Origin: Leptodontidium sp. MPI-SDFR-AT-0119
Lineage: Eukaryota > Ascomycota > Leotiomycetes > Helotiales > Leptodontidiaceae
Assembly (NCBI GenBank): GCA_020726505.1
Contig: JAHLEZ010000003.1
Coordinates: 2,914,001-2,978,000, forward strand
Reading direction: 5' to 3'
Length of the DNA: 64,000 bases
Shown here: positions 46,039 to 59,156 of the stretch, piece after piece
Layout of the letters: every line of letters begins with the position of its first letter
Numbering within the stretch: position 1 is the stretch's first letter
Program-made: the position numbers and the translations under genes
The notes under the pieces: model-generated
Seen by the model: only the letters and a program-made list of their open reading frames with translations
The model's database searches: none
Told to the model about the DNA's origin: nothing

Positions 46039-48046
46039 ATGTCACATACAATGCCAGCCGACGCCACCCCCAATACCTTCGACGATGGCTGTACGCCAGG
46101 CCAGCGAAGCTACCTCCAATACATTGACACTCTCCCCTATACTCCTGCACTAGTTGATTGGCCAAATCTCTCAGAAGAGGAGAAGGGGTATTGGGAGGCG
46201 ATGGGGGTGGATCAGTTGAGTCAAGTGGATGTGGAGAATGCTATTCGAGCTGATCTGGCGCGGAGGCAGAGGAGGGATGAGGAGGCTTTGTGGGGAACTG
46301 TGGGAGAGATGGTGGGGGGTATGGTAGAGGGTATCAAGAAGACTAATGCTGTGTTGATGGAGGAGAAGGTAAAAGCTGCTGGTAAGTTGCTGGGCTCTTC
46401 GAAATTGCTCGCCTGGCGATTTTCGAGTGGAGGAAGATACATAAGGGGGATTGAACCGGAACTGATGGACTGATAATTCATGTAGCAGTACGAAAGCAAC
46501 AGCCACAGCAACAGCACAAGCGCGGGATTAACCAACAGATTCCTTCGGCTCATCCATCTGCTGCTCTGATCAATACCCCGTCAGCTCTTCTGCCAGCTCC
46601 TGTATCAAGACTAGTCACTGCTACAGTTTCTGCTCCAGTATTTGTCTCTACACCAACACCATCTGAAGAATCTACACCTACGCCAGTCTCAATACCGGTT
46701 TCAGTCTCAGTCCCTTTTTCAGCACTCGCGCCAATCCCAGCGCAATCTTTTGTATCAATTCCAAACCAAGATCAGCGTGCAAGTTTATACTCAAATTGGA
46801 TTCATAACGCTGCTACACAGCAACCTTACATATCTCCGTACGCCTGTCTGCCATCAGTAGCACGAGTTTCCGGTCCACCTCGACCTCCAGTTCTAGCTCC
46901 AGCGCGTGGAAATGGTTTCGGACCTGTCTCTAGTGTTATTACAGCAGCTGCATCTGATTTTGCAGTCAGGCCTGGTCTTCTGCCTAGGTTCGGATCTGGC
47001 CCTGGATCTGGACATGTATTTGACACATTCCCGGACTCAGGTTTGACACACATCCCGAGTCTGGACAGCATTCAAAACTATCAGAATCCATGCTCAACTC
47101 CATCTCAAAATCTTCCGCCAACTGCTCTTCAATTTCAGGCATCAACAGCAGCGACGAATCCGGCACAGAAATCAGAAACCAAGTCCAACGCAAAGCCCCC
47201 TCTGTTCAATTTTACCGTCAACAGCCTCAACAACATTTCAACCAAGACTAAGCCGAAGATCAAGCCCACTCGAAACACCAACAGGACAGCTACAGTCAAC
47301 ACAACTCAAACCGCTCCTGGCCCTGTTTCTCGCACTGGTCTGAGTTCTGAGATCGCAGAGGTTCGAATCGATAATCGAGTCCAGAAATCACGTCGTGGAC
47401 GATTTCGAATACCTTCGCCTACGTGCCTTGACGAAAGCTCGAATCATGAAGTGCTATCGATGAAGCAACTACTTGCTGGTACTAGTACATTCCCAACTGG
47501 AATCAGTTCGAGAAGCAAGGGTGACCCAAAGACAAAGCTGAAATCGACAGCAAAATCTGAAATGCAACAGCAAGAAAGACATAAGGCTCAATCTCGACCC
47601 AGCACCCAACTCACCGCACAACCCCCTTCTGGACACCCACCTCCTCACAATCTAATACCTAAAACAACGCGATCAATAACCAGCCATGCCCTCCGTGTGT
47701 TGAAGATTCAAGAACCTGTAAGAATCCTGTGTTGTGCAAAGGTGGACCACCGTGTGCGAGGTGTAGCGTTGCGGGACGAGATGCGCTGCAGTGTAGGGGT
47801 GGGGAGGTTATTGTTATTGATGATGACGATGATGATATGAGAAGAGGGCACCTGGGGAGAGAAGGAGCTATGGGTATGGGAAGTGGCGGAAGTGTTGTTG
47901 GTGGCGCTCGAGAGGATGGAAGTATTAGCGGAATGGGTGAGGTTAGTGGAATCGGGGGGAGGGTGGGAAGTGTTAACCTGGAGAATGGTTATGATGTGAT
48001 GATGGGAGGCATGGGAAGAATTGTGAAGCGAAAAGCCTCTCCTTGA
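46039..48046 (+). CDS. Unknown Pro/Ser-rich protein with a C-terminal PPC/zinc-cluster-like motif
   Basis: Family not recognised. Exon 1 is 46039-46381 (start MSHTMPADATP) and exon 2 begins at 46486 after a 104-bp intron. The N-terminal 110 residues look globular and helical (YLQYIDTLPYTPALVDWPNL, then DLARRQRRDEEAL); then about 400 residues of Pro/Ser/Thr-rich low complexity. The C-terminal motif is in a different frame: C-P-P-C-x6-C-x5-C-K-G-G-P-P-C-A-R-C-x9-C, followed by an Asp6 run and a Gly/Met-rich tail ending KRKASP at 48046. Getting there needs a second intron (donor near 47519 or in 47440-47520, acceptor at about 47708) or implies a frameshift; I could not decide. Without it the frame ends at 47840. 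The motif C-x2-C-x6-C-x11-C-x2-C-x9-C approaches a Zn2Cys6 cluster with an extra Cys. Confidence 0.5.
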
Positions 48047-49522
48047 GCTCGTATGTCAACTTGACTTTGTGCATGGCTCGCCCTGCTTGCTATCATGGCA
48101 TGACTGAGGGTCTCAGAGATCATACCTTCATGTGATCATGTTTGTCTACTGCACTGTATGCAAGGGATTGAACCCATAGGATGGCATGACTCGCTATAGA
48201 AGTCAAGCTGTACATAGTAATAAAATACTCGACCTAATGACTTCCCCTTGTCGCACATTCTCATACTGATCGACTTGAATGGGCTCCTGCATTGGTTTAA
48301 GAGGCTTCCTCCCCAGCATTCTTCAGGTTGACAAAGTCGGCGCGGGGAAAGACCAATATTCTGTGTCCTCCTTATATTGTGGTAGGTCGATTGTCAATCG
48401 TTTGGAGAAGGTGACCCATGGCCAAAATTCAGACCATGCAGGAGAGCTTTGTTCGGCAGCTACAAGATATCGTGTACGAGTCACGATTCCCCTAAGACCA
48501 TGCGGATGCAGTTTATTTAGAAATGCGGCCAACTCCATAGTTGAAATGCGGCGAAAGGTCGCCGATAAGCACGGCCAAAGGCTTGTATCGTACTCAATGT
48601 TCTCATTATCAATCTTCATGCAATTTTTTAATCCGGGAAATCCGACTTCTTCAATAGGAGCCGGACCGCGGCAAGAGTATTAACGCCGGTCCTACCTCTT
48701 TTTCTTTATGCTAAAATTTATGTTGTCAATGAGTCGCCAAGCGATAAACTCAGCTTGCGAGTCAGTATTTCTGGTAGACCGTTTCAAAATTTGGTCTAAG
48801 CAATTCATCCGAACGACGAAACAACCTTCTTTTTGTGATACCGGCCCTTTCTTGTTTTAAACGTCAAGGGTGTCTGCTTGGATTCACCTTGTACAATCAT
48901 TCTCTATTTTGAGCGAGAGGCTTAACTTCAGACGGCAAAAAAGGAGCTGATTCCCAAAAAAGAGAGAAGGGCATGAACTGACTAGTCCAAAATTGTATTA
49001 TTATTCGGGAAACGCATTCGTTCGGTATTCCATAGCGGAACAAAGGCGTTGTTTGTTTAGTTAACATGTCGTTGTATGACTCGAAGCAATTTAAGGTTAG
49101 CTGGAAACCGATTGCCTTGATCGGATGGATGCCGTGGACCCACTGCATCGGTAACGAATTAAAGCAGAGCCCTCCAAAACACATGCAGCAAGTACTATTG
49201 CGCCCAAAGTGGCAGGATAAGCAACATCACAACTTTTCGCACGAACTTCGCATCTACTTGAAAGTCAAATAAGTTAAATCCTTCGCGCAGGTATCTAAAG
49301 TCCAGTAAGCCGAGAATGTAATCACCCCCGAACCGGAAATCGTTCTTTGAAGCTCATTTATGCCATTCAAAGATGAGAGAATCGTACCGAGGGAAGAAGT
49401 ATAAAGGAGTCCCATCTCCTCGACGATGTCTGTTCTTTTCTCCCCCATCGATCATCTGATTTATCTCCACACTCTCGTTTTCTTCTCACTATCACTACCA
49501 AGGTGTATTTCCAAACGTCAAC
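48047..49522. other. Intergenic, no gene seen
   Basis: 1.5 kb. Frames 48279-48683 (+), 48323-48619 (-) and 48897-49184 (-) are in conflict and motif-free. It holds the promoter of the secreted-protein gene. Confidence 0.5.
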
Positions 49523-50311
49523 ATGCAATTCTCCAAGATCGTTAGCATTCTGGCACTTGCCATCGCCGCCGACGCTGCAGTCATCGCAACCCGTGTTGAG
49601 AGCACTCTTGATGTCTCCTCACCAGGCGAAATCTTCAAGCGAAACGACGGAGACCAATATCTAGATGTCTACGGCAGTGGTGGGTCCAGACACGCCGAGG
49701 GCAGCAGCTCCCTCCAAGTCAGCGTAAGCTGCGGTACCATTTACGCTACCAACATTGATTCTGCTGGGGGTCTTTGTACCGCCACCATGGTAAGGGATCC
49801 AGAGTTTCTTTCTTCTACTTCTGACGAGTCGCTAATGTGTTTTAGGCTGGAGGTTTCTCGGGTTGTGATGGGTGTGAGTGGAGAGGCGACTTCCCTACTT
49901 TCTCATTGAGAATTTCCACCAAGTGTGGTAACGCTCATGTTGACGTGGGGGTGGGATCAATCTCTGGCGAAGGTGCTGGAGATATGTAAGTGCTCTACAC
50001 CCGGGCTTATTTTGCGTCTCCCTCCAACCTTTTTTTTCGAATGTGTAGATACTAATATTCGGTCCAACAGTGGAGAGAATATCAACACTCACGGCTGCAA
50101 TGGCAAACCCAACAGTAGTGAGAGTATGAAGATATGTGCTGGCAACGACTGGACGCTGTAAGTTCTTTCCCCTCGTCTAGCCTGTTTCGGGATCCCAGAG
50201 GTTGGTGGGCTTCTGCCCCTCCTCTACTTTCCTCAATCATGCGAGGTACTCCTAGTCCTTTCGTAGAATTACAGTGCTGATTCCGAGTTCTTCCACAGGT
50301 TCCAGTGCTAA
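49523..50311 (+). CDS. Small secreted Cys-rich protein (168 aa)
   Basis: Extracellular protein of unknown function. Four exons: 49523-49789, 49846-49985, 50071-50157 and 50299-50311; introns 56, 85, 85+ and 141 bp; 169 codons. The signal peptide MQFSKIVSILALAIAADA ends near an A-x-A site. A dibasic K-R at about residue 40 (IFKRNDGD) is a candidate Kex2 site, which would leave a mature chain of about 130 residues. The mature part holds 8 Cys (SCGT, LCTA, GCDGC, KCGN, GCNG, ICAG and the terminal FQC), an even number suited to four disulfides. No recognised domain. It fits the general profile of small secreted fungal proteins; an interaction role is inference. The last exon codes only LFQC, so the terminal Cys depends on the 141-bp intron being spliced. 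Confidence 0.75.
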
Positions 50312-51604
50312 AGCACCACTGGCTCTGGTTCACCGTGATTCTCAAGCCTAGAGCTGACTTCAGTCACTCAATCATCTGAAGTTAGGTAGTGGCTACAGGC
50401 ATGGAAAGTGGACATTGAAGGGACTGTGGTGACTTCATTTCAGTTAGAAAATAAATAAACTGGTGATCGATCAGCTTGTGGTTGAGTCCTCGGATGCTGC
50501 GGCTCCTACATAGAGCAGTATCACAAATCAAATTCGGATATCAGCCATCTCGTTTCCCCTACTTCTTTTTAATTTTCTTAATATTGTGATTTGGCTTGCT
50601 AATTCTTGCGGCTTGCCTCGGCTGTCTCAGTAGCGAGGTGTGTGTCAACAATGCCCCTGCATCTCAGAACGATTCATCCAGGAAAACTTTTTGCAGGAAA
50701 GCTCTACAACTTGGAGATATTTTTCAGATAAGAAAGGAAACGTCAGCTTATGCTTACACATCAAAAATCTACAGAGAGAAACATTCCCGCTGAGCTGTAA
50801 AGCCTTCCGGCTGCATTGTACCAAAAACATGTTCAAGTTCCTTGGAAATCACTTCGTAGGTAATGGCACAGTCATGCATGTGAAACGAAAACCTACAAAA
50901 CAAAATAAATGGAGGATGGGACGAGATGAACTGGGCCGGGGTTGCTTAGCTTCGCCAATGACAAATAGCCTTCAAAGCTATGAGAGCAGTGGATGAGGAC
51001 ATGTTGGGATGGATAGGAGCAAGATGGGTGTTTAGGTGGTGTGCATATTATGAGGTAAGACCCTACCCATGACGATGTTAAGTACCGCTGTGAGGGTTTC
51101 GTAATGCTCAGAAGTCAGCTGGGTATACCGCACATGCCACAGTAATTTGTCAGATCATGACATGATATAGTTGACTTACGACTCGGAATTCCGAGAGAAA
51201 CTACCTAGAGACTGTGGGACTGGAGTATCGCTCTTCCTTCCGGATAAGCGAGAGTCTGAATACTTTCATCTTGCAAGTGTAGTTCGCATCTCTCTTCTCC
51301 TTTCGTTCTTGAACAAGTGGTACTATTGCTCTTTGAGGTTTGGGTGTGTTTGATGGTGTTGTGGGGGTTGATATCGGAGTTGACGTTAAGGGTAAGCAGA
51401 GAGGTGTTTTTGTTTTGCCACATGACGAGAAACAAAACACCACGCTTTAAATCCGCAGTTCAACGTCCAGGAGTAAGGACGGACGGACTTATCATCTATG
51501 CCGCAGGACAGGTAGGCATAAGATAAGTCTCAAAAGCGGGTATTTTACAAAGATAGGTGGTACACTCACTGTATTGTAGCTATGTGTGGGGGTAGTTACG
51601 TAGG

Positions 51605-51665
51605 GTACGTACCGGTAAGTTCTCGTAGAGTGGGATTATATCCCCGTACGTACCAGTGAGTTCTC
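51605..51665 (+). repeat. Direct repeat, two 20-bp units 41 bp apart
   Basis: GTACGTACCGGTAAGTTCTC at 51605-51624 and GTACGTACCAGTGAGTTCTC at 51646-51665, 18 of 20 identical. Each unit begins with the palindrome GTACGTAC. Confidence 0.8.
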
Positions 51666-54600
51666 AGGATATGAGCCCTCAAGAAGTAAGAGAAGATGCG
51701 GGGATAAGTGTGAGAAAGGGAAGTATTACCAAAGGAAAGCCAATTCATGACAGTTGTGAATGATAAACAAGAAATTACGAGATACCATGGAAGAGGATTA
51801 TGTGTAACCGACAGACTCAAATCAAGCCAAGCCAGGTCAACGCATGAAATGATTCCATAACCAGATGTAAGAGGCACAAGCATTCTCCCCCTCCCCCCAA
51901 ATCTCATCTCGTATACCGCGTGCCTTGCAGAGCATTTTGCATGCATGCTTGCCGTCCTCCACGTGGAGTCTAATGCATCCATACACATAGGTGTTTCAGC
52001 ATATTCGTAATCCCCAAGTTTGGTCCCCTGTTGAAGATGTTACTGATCAACGGACGGAAGGGAGGCTAGTTAAGCCAAGTGAAGAGTTTCTCTTCCCGTC
52101 TGATTTGTTCTGCTCTGTTATGATTCGTGCAGTGGCTGTGTCTCACCTTCTCGGAACCTCGGATTACATGTGGATGTGTATCTTATCTTTGGTATAGGTG
52201 ATGTTGTGTGACATCAAAACAAAGTATACTCCACGTTTATGGGGCTCACCTCAGCCCATACAGACATTTCTGAAAGTCGGGTGTGTTTGTGGCTTAGAAT
52301 AGAATTTTTCAGCGGCGTGGTAGTGAGATTGAGATATGTGGGGTTTGGGAAATATGATGTTCTGTGTCGTTGTCGCCTCGATTCGGAGGAATTGGTGACG
52401 CATATGATATCGGTATGCAAGCGTGTAAGCGAGTAAGGCGGGAAGATGAAGTCACTTGGGGGGGGAGTGGGTTTGAACCATACAATACCATGCCCATGAA
52501 GTCCTATTCCACGTCTTTAGTTATAGCATACCACCGTCCAAACTTTCCCACCATCAACAGATAGGGCTATGCTACACCATTTACTTTGAGAAAAAACATG
52601 GATCTACTTTAAGGAAAACATGGGAGCAGAGCTGGCTGGCTTACTTACCAACCTACGGCCATACCTGGCTCAGAGTCAGAACTGCTCAGCTGCAAGAGCC
52701 AGCGATGTGGGCAGCAGGCTACCGAAAAGGAAAAAAGGCGTGGCATCACAGAATCAGAAAGGTAGGTAGGTACTTAGGTAGGTAGGCTTCTAAAACGTAT
52801 CGTTCCTTTGTATAGAGAGCCTTCTTCCACTTCTCCGGATCCCAGTAATCTTCATGTTATGCTCTCCATCATCGTAACAGAGAAGGGAGCTAGAAGCCGC
52901 CGAAAGTGCCGAGCGTTCCAATAGGAGGGGTGTGTTCGTGAGCATTGATGGGTGAGTTTGCTTGCGTTTAGTCCAGCCCTAGTCATAGACTGGGTGTGAT
53001 TTTCCTTTTGGTGGGTGTAGTATGTAATGCTGAAACAGTTACAGTAGCGGTGATGACGTCTTGGCGGAGAGGAGAAAGGATGAGATGAGATGAGAACAGA
53101 ACGTGGTGGCTGGGACAGGATGGGTGTGCATAGGTAAGGATGGCGATGTATATTGTGTGACGATAAGCCGGTTGCGGATCCGATATACCGAGACAATTGC
53201 CCTACTTGGACTTGACATTCTTGGGCGGAAACTGTTTTGTTTCGGATCCTTTGGTTAGTGGGTTTGTCTCTTGTGGTGGCTGGGTGGAAGGGGATACAGA
53301 TATGGCGAAGAGAGTGGAAGGGAAAGGGGAAGGGGGCTGAAGTATCTGTGTCTGTTCGCATGCAGGAAAGAAAGGGGCCGAGTACTGACATGCATGTACG
53401 AGCGAGCCAGAGATGTGGTAAGAGTGGTGATTGGACGGGGAAGACGTTCTCTGTTCTTAAGTGCGTATGTCAGTCAGATTCTTGAGGTGTTGAGCAATCC
53501 GGTGGGTGAGACACTAAAGAATAGAAGTGGACGTGGAAATGAATCAGGGATGGAGGCATTTGGGGGATGTGAGTGCCGCTGCCGCTGCATGCAAGGCATT
53601 CTACCTATTCGTAAGATAGAAGGTGAAATTTAACCCAACCGTGATGTATACAGGTTTCTCACTACAGTATGATATTGAGGAGGAGGTTCGGATTTGGATT
53701 AACATGGAGGGGAGGGAGAGAGCGATGGATAGGTGCATTGGGCCTGCATTTCATTTATCTGTTGAAGAGTCAAGACTCGAGGTACGATGGGCATTTCAAG
53801 GCATGCTAGGGAGTGAGGGGTGGAGAGAGACGTTGTGCCCTTTGACGACTTAGTATCTTGATTATTTTGAAATGACATAGAAATCATGCCTGATTATCTC
53901 CAAGCTAGCTAGTTTCGAAAGGAAGCAGCAGTACAGAATAACGATTTGATGAGGAAGTCTGGTAATATACTCAAACCTCCCTATATCAGCTCGGGTACGA
54001 CTACCATCATACCGTAACATGCCGTAATATATCGTTTTAGAACCCTTTTGCATCAAGGAAATGATGTATCTTATAGTATAAACAGACGGGCGGGCGAACG
54101 GCATAGAAACAAAGGAAGAAGAGGAGGAAGTAGGTGTAAGGAGGTGCGTTGCCTGGCATGTCAACGGCACATAAGTCGCGAAATATGGTTCGTGCACACT
54201 TATCCATCTCCAGCACCCCGAGACCTAGTGGAAGGTCTAGTTGCAATACAGATGCCGGTCTCGAAATGTCGGTTTGGCTTTGCGGGATGTGGAATCTCTC
54301 TCGTCCTCACTTCAATATCCTTCCTTCACTTCACTTGATTTGATCGGACGGGGGGGTATAGAGAGGAAGGGAATATCTCCAAATCCTTGATCATAAAGAT
54401 CTTAGAACATAAACTATACATTCTAGAAATAAGATAGTTCGTCTGGAAGACTTCGCTTTCGTATAAATGGGAAAAGCTGACGGTCTAGAAGACTTCCATG
54501 CATGGAACAAGAAGAGGAGCAGGAGGTGAAACATGGTAATAGGACATGTGATGTGAGGTTTCTTGACCTGAGGGGAAGTAAGGTAGGGGGAGGGGAGGAA

Positions 54601-56394
54601 ATGCCGGTCAGCGTCCGTGATGGCATGACATGGAGAAACAAAGCAAAGCAAAGGAAAAGCACGAGTGCGGACGGGTAAGGCTGGCGTGGGGCCCACACGT
54701 CAGGAGGAAGGAAGGGAAGGAAGGGGAGGGGGGAAAAAAAGGAAGGAAGAGTTTTGGAGACGAGATAGATGGAGGGAGAGGAGAAGGAGATCATGCATGT
54801 ACGGTACGCAGGAACGGAAGTGGAAGGGCAAGAAGAAGATGGGGAGACGGATGGGGATCTTTTTGAGGGGTCGTTTAGACGATGTGCATATGGCCCCCCA
54901 CTGAGATGTGCTTGGTCTGGGATGTGCAGGTTGATGGATTGTGCAGATGCTGGAATGAAAGATGGGGGAGGTTCGTTTTGTGGGATGGATGGAGGGATGG
55001 AGTTGTAGACGGGAGGGGAGGGTGTGAGGAGGGAGTGGAGTACGGGGTACTTCTACTCCTAGGAGAAAGGTACATAGGTACGTACCGAGGAGAAGGGAAG
55101 ACCCACTTCCTGTCAGTTGAACCGAGAACCTTGATACATTAAAGTACACCAGAGTTTGAATCTACCTAGGTAGCATACTGTATCTAAGGTACCAAGGTAG
55201 GTAGGTGGTCACATCACATCACCTCGCCCCATGTTCCCCGCCAACCTTAGTTAAACAACGTACTAATGTAGGTGGTAGCTGGGTACTCCTGAATCGGATT
55301 TGTCTGGTACGATACGGTATGGTTACAAGTATGCTGCTGCGAAAAAGAAAGTTTGATATCCGCCGTAAAAGTCCATCTTGTCAAAGTAGTGCAATTAGGC
55401 GAGTGGGTGTTTGACGAGCGAGAAATAAATACAACCAACCCACTCAGATTGAAATGTAGAAGAGAAGATAGAGAAACCAAGGCAAGGTAAAGCAGGAACA
55501 ACTCACCGCAAGATCCGTTTTCCCGCTTGCCGGCTGGTTTCGATTCCTTGGTGTATGTAGTGTAGGTAAGGGTTAATGCAACGCTCGTCTGGCTGATGAG
55601 GAGAGTCGAATGGAATCTATGTGTGGTGTCTTGTCATGTCGTGTGCGTTTGCGTGTGTTGAATCATGACTGTGCTTTGCTTGGAACCGGACATCAAGGCC
55701 CTGGTTTCCCAATTGAGGCTTTTTTTCTCTCTGTCTCTTGAGGGAGTGACGGAGGAAGGGAGGCAGGGCTACTGTATTGCGGGATGGGATGGGATGGGAT
55801 GGAATACCTGGCTAGGATAGGATAGGATGGGATAGGATGTGCATGAATTGACGTTTGGTTTGGAAGATCCGTTAGTGTGAGAGTGAGAGTGTTTGAGCTT
55901 GTAGGTGTTTTGTCGGTATGTATGGACGATGACAGGCAATGGATTTGAGCCGTCGGTGTATCATTACAGCATCTATCACTCCAGTCCAAGCTCAAAGCAC
56001 AGCACAGCTTCTCACTGCAAGTTAGTAAAGCCACTCGTACCACAGCCATACCACAGCACCTGGTGGCACCGCATGGCGGCGGCCGTTGCGAAGAAACAGA
56101 AGCAACGATTGGCTGACGCAGATGCTCAAGCTGGATGAAGCCCCGGCATGTCGGTATGCAGCTCCGAGATTCTGTGGGGCGGGAGAGGGACTAAGCTCAA
56201 AAGGGGAGTTGTGCTCGTCATGGCTGCCAATGGGATGGGTGAGTGCAGGCTAAGCGATGGGGCTTGCATGAAATGCCATGTGTGTGCCCAGAGTGAGTGA
56301 GAGTGAGGCCCTGCTAAGGTGGGTTAGCTCAACTGTCAAATCTTTCTTTTTCACTGCTGGTGGTGAGTGGTGCGTGGTGAATGGTTGGCTCGTA

Positions 56395-56431
56395 GATGTG
56401 GATGTGGATATGGATTTGGATTTGGATATGG
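56395..56431 (+). repeat. GGATNT hexanucleotide repeat
   Basis: Six units of GGATGT/GGATAT/GGATTT in series, located near the composition switch. Confidence 0.8.
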
Positions 56432-59156
56432 CAGAATACATTCGGAGCAGAAGAGATGGAACATCAGGACCGGAACAGATGCAGGCCCCTTATCCATCCC
56501 ATCCTATTCTATCGTATGAGATCCTGGGGTATTTTTCCTATTCCTATCTTGTTTGTATCTGCCCTACAGAATAATTCCATTTCCATTTCCACTTCTATTA
56601 CTATTACAGTACCGAATCCTACCCATACCAAGTCTCCCCTGCATGATATCCCCTCGCTCTATCCCCCTTCCCCTCCACAACCATCAAACCATCAACAAAT
56701 CCCCATCCTATCGCATCTCCCACCACCGTCTATCTGTCTGCATCACTTCCCATCTCACTTCCACCCGCCATTCATTCATTCATTCAATCAAGTTCATGCC
56801 TCCTCCATCTTGGCTGAGATCACTAACCCATTCCGGTCTGGTGGACACCGTCTTTTAAACAATTCCATGGGCACGTGAACAATCCCTGTCATCTCTTCAG
56901 TGCAATTAATATATTTGCCGTGCGGCGAGTGGTTCAGAGTTTCCTTCTTCATGCATGAGGTGACCGAGTCTGGTAACCACTTGCACTCTCGACAAGGGAT
57001 CTTTTCTAGGGTGAAGGAGAAAGGGTATCCAGCGTTAATCCGTGTGAATAGCATACAGGAGCAAAGCATGGCTGGCACATTCGAGGAGGTAGCGTCCCTT
57101 AGCTCGGTACTGAGGTATAGGTACCTTCTATGAAAGGAGGCCAGGTAAGAAAGTAAGGTAGATTTCTGAGCAAATCCCGAGCCCAGCAAAAGAATAAAGC
57201 AGGCCATCCGAATCCACTTCTTTCTTTCCATTGCCTTACCTACGTAGGTACTGTACGTACTTAGATACCTTCGCAGGTATTTCTCCCATGTACCGCCAAA
57301 TACTGCAGTACATACAGTACCCACTTCCCCATACTTACCTTCCAGGTTATTTACTGACCAGCTAATTTTTCCATCGAGTCCCCTGCCCTGAACCTCCCGT
57401 CCCTGTGCTGTTTCTATCCACTTCCCCAATTAACACCCGCCACTCACGCCGCACCCTTCTAGCACCCCCAGCACGCTTAGTCTGCCATATCAGGATTCGT
57501 GCCTCTTCTCTCTTCGGGAGGAGATGTATGATGGCCTGTCATGCTTGTTAGTGTGCTTGAGGTGAGTCGATTTGCTGGTAAATTTACCTTGGTATGTCTG
57601 CGGCACCCATTCCCATCAAATATCAAATACCCCACTGAGGTCTAGCCCTGAAGAGGAAGGGAAAGGAAAGCAAAGGAAAGGAGGGAAGTCCCCAGCTAGG
57701 TAAGGTAGTGAGTGGTCACTTTTCACTCTCAAGCCTCACTCGCTTCCTCTTACTACTCACTCAGCACATATTACTACTGTACTGGGCTGGGCTCAAGGCA
57801 AGCAAGCAAGAAAGCAAGAAAACTAGCAGCGCCCGCCCGCCAGCAGAAGCCACCCAGTGGACAGTGCAGTGAGTGGCTCATACTCATTTAGCCAGATTGA
57901 TCCCCATGCGCACGCACTAACTGACTTCTGACTATCCTGTCCATCCATCACACCGTCCGCCTTCTGCCCTGCAATGCCTGGACTGGCCTGCCCTACCATA
58001 TTTTACCTCCCCTACCCTACCGACGGAGTACCCTACCATACATATCTATCCTTACCATACATATCCTTCCCCTACCTGACCTTGACCTTGACCTGACTTT
58101 ACTTCTACTTTACTTCATTTTACCCATAAAGCTGAGGACGCTTTTTCAACCTTGATTGCTTGCTTGCTTGCATTCATTCATTTCCATCATTGCGTTGCAT
58201 TACACTGCACTGCATTGCCCCAACTCTCCTGCTCCCATTTCCCAAGCCGGTCGACTCCAACTCCTACCTCGTCATGGGCAATTCCTAAAGCAGAATCATA
58301 CAGACATACAGACATACGAACAAGGAAAGGCAGGCAGGCAGGCAAGACGAGACAGGGCAGGGCAGGGCAAGACTCGCAGATGATCGTGAGCTGTTTGGTG
58401 TGCGAGTATTGTACGGAAAGGGATCTGAAGTTGAGCTGAATTGAGTTGAGCTGAGAATCGAGAATCGGGAAACGGATAGACCAGGCCAGACCAGAGCAGC
58501 ATCAAGAAGGATAATAGGACCATACCAGGACTTCAACACAGTACTACGTTGGTGCATCCTCAGCACAGCTTTACAGCTCGGGTTTATTCCAACGAAGCAC
58601 GACGACATCCTCTGCTTCTCTTCACAGCACATCGCATCACATCACCTCACGCTACAGTATCAATTATCTACGCTTCTCCTTCGACCTCCCCTCGCTCACT
58701 CATTATTCGAACGTCGCCGCCACCGCCGCCAGCCCAGCCCAAGCAAGCCAGAAGAAGAATATGCACCACGCGCTTTGCGGGCAGGCATTCGTATCGTCCG
58801 ATGTGCTCTGACTGATCAACTAACTGAACTGCCCCAACGCCAACGCCAATTCCGCTCTAACCCAAGTCCACCCAACCTAGCGCAGCGCAACCCCGACCCC
58901 GACCCAGACCGCGGTCTCTCTAACTAGCTAGCTGTCTTTCTACTCACTGACCCTACACAACATCCGCATCCACATCCATCCATCCACTCCACCCAACCCG
59001 AACCCAGTTTCAACCTCACCTCGTCGATCCAAACGCAACTACACTTCACTTGACTTCAGTTCACTGCACCTCACATCAGTGCATCCCCTCCACATCCACA
59101 TCCAAATCCTCCTCATCCTCCCCTCATACACTCAACCCGGGCACATTCTCTCTGAC

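Noticed and set aside
48150..48200. GGGATTGAACCC as a minus-strand tRNA T-arm
   Set aside because: The surrounding bases do not form the other arms; it is only a small palindrome-like string.
52852..53391. 179-codon minus-strand frame
   Set aside because: Low-complexity Ser/Pro/His/Arg text in a C-rich strand, no motif, no start context; it may be transcribed but I cannot support a protein.
54423..55149. Overlapping minus-strand frames of 101-149 codons
   Set aside because: They arise from long pyrimidine-rich tracts and consist of Pro/Ser/Leu/Phe repeats in several frames at once.
55777..55840. GGGAT/GGATA repeats as a CRISPR array or telomere
   Set aside because: Units of 5 bp without spacers and not the fungal telomere unit; ordinary microsatellite in a eukaryotic genome.
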